This document shows positions 5,615 through 5,634 of a stretch of 5,634 nucleotides of DNA, piece after piece; position 1 is the first letter of the stretch, and every line of letters begins with the position of its first letter. The translations under genes were made by a program, and so were the position numbers. A model generated the notes under the pieces. That model was not told the DNA's origin. It saw only the letters and a program-made list of their open reading frames with translations, and did not search any database. The stretch is taken from contig JAKAHI010000107.1 of the NCBI GenBank assembly GCA_021815065.1, positions 1-5,634 of the forward strand, given 5' to 3'. Source of the DNA: a bacterium (GTDB lineage Bacteria; JAMCPX01).

Positions 5615-5634
5615 ATAAATTTTCCATTACCTCT

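Larger units (their letters stand above)
5414..5634. other. Non-coding, AT-rich stretch beyond the transposase relic
   Basis: No reading frame here looks like a gene. Bases 5414-5465 are extremely AT-rich, unlike the rest of the window, and run with stops in all - strand frames. On the + strand TTGGTATAAT (5425-5434) is an extended -10 match with no convincing -35 and nothing recognisable downstream except an 11-codon frame at 5554. On the - strand, AGGAG (5477-5473) stands three bases before an ATG (5469) that reads MAYNK and stops, which could be the leftover start of the transposase gene after internal loss. A small GC-rich stem, GAGGG with CCCTC, occurs around 5535-5550. The right edge may enter another gene, but I cannot show it. 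Confidence 0.5.

Noticed and set aside
5518..5634. Open - strand frame at the right edge starting RGNGKF, reminiscent of the RGN motif of REP transposases.
   Set aside because: The residues after RGN do not fit the family, and the frame ends after 38 codons; probably chance.

Overview
The window looks like part of a chromosome from a Gram-negative (two-membrane) bacterium. The evidence is a LolA-type periplasmic lipoprotein chaperone next to a lipoprotein with a lipobox, both of which need an outer membrane. Base composition is moderate, close to even GC by eye. The style of the genes would fit a deltaproteobacterial/Desulfobacterota or Nitrospirota genome, but that is a guess; the sequence does not settle the phylum.

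Left part (1-3562) carries genes of the aryl-polyene (APE)-like, type II fatty-acid/polyketide kind. On the + strand are a beta-ketoacyl-ACP synthase (KS, cut by the left edge) and, 19 bases after it, a small membrane protein. Converging on them from the right on the - strand is a tight three-gene operon: FabG-like ketoreductase (KR), LolA-like carrier and DUF3261-like lipoprotein. The two transcription units meet so closely that their stop codons share the bases TTAA, with a likely terminator for the - strand operon lying over the junction. KS plus KR plus LolA plus DUF3261 lipoprotein is the known gene company of APE clusters, in which a polyunsaturated acyl chain is built on an ACP and placed in the outer membrane. 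ACPs, dehydratases, an acyltransferase and the MMPL exporter would have to lie outside the window, probably to the left.

Middle part (3563-5147): after a 149-base gap with a probable fabG promoter comes a - strand pair of integral membrane proteins, a DUF998-type protein followed by an isoprenylcysteine carboxyl methyltransferase (ICMT)-like protein. Both have good Shine-Dalgarno sequences that fix starts downstream of the longest possible reading frame. Their link to the left-hand genes is not shown by the sequence.

Right part (5148-5634) has no intact gene. It holds the decayed 3' end of a REP-associated/IS200-like tyrosine transposase (- strand, in-frame TGA near the end, N-terminal part missing), then a very AT-rich stretch and small inverted repeats. 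I see no CRISPR array, tRNA or rRNA. I do not see a clearly new system; the most informative points are the convergent split layout of the APE-like genes, the altered active-site-adjacent residues in KS and KR, the uncharacterised small membrane protein and the transposase relic.
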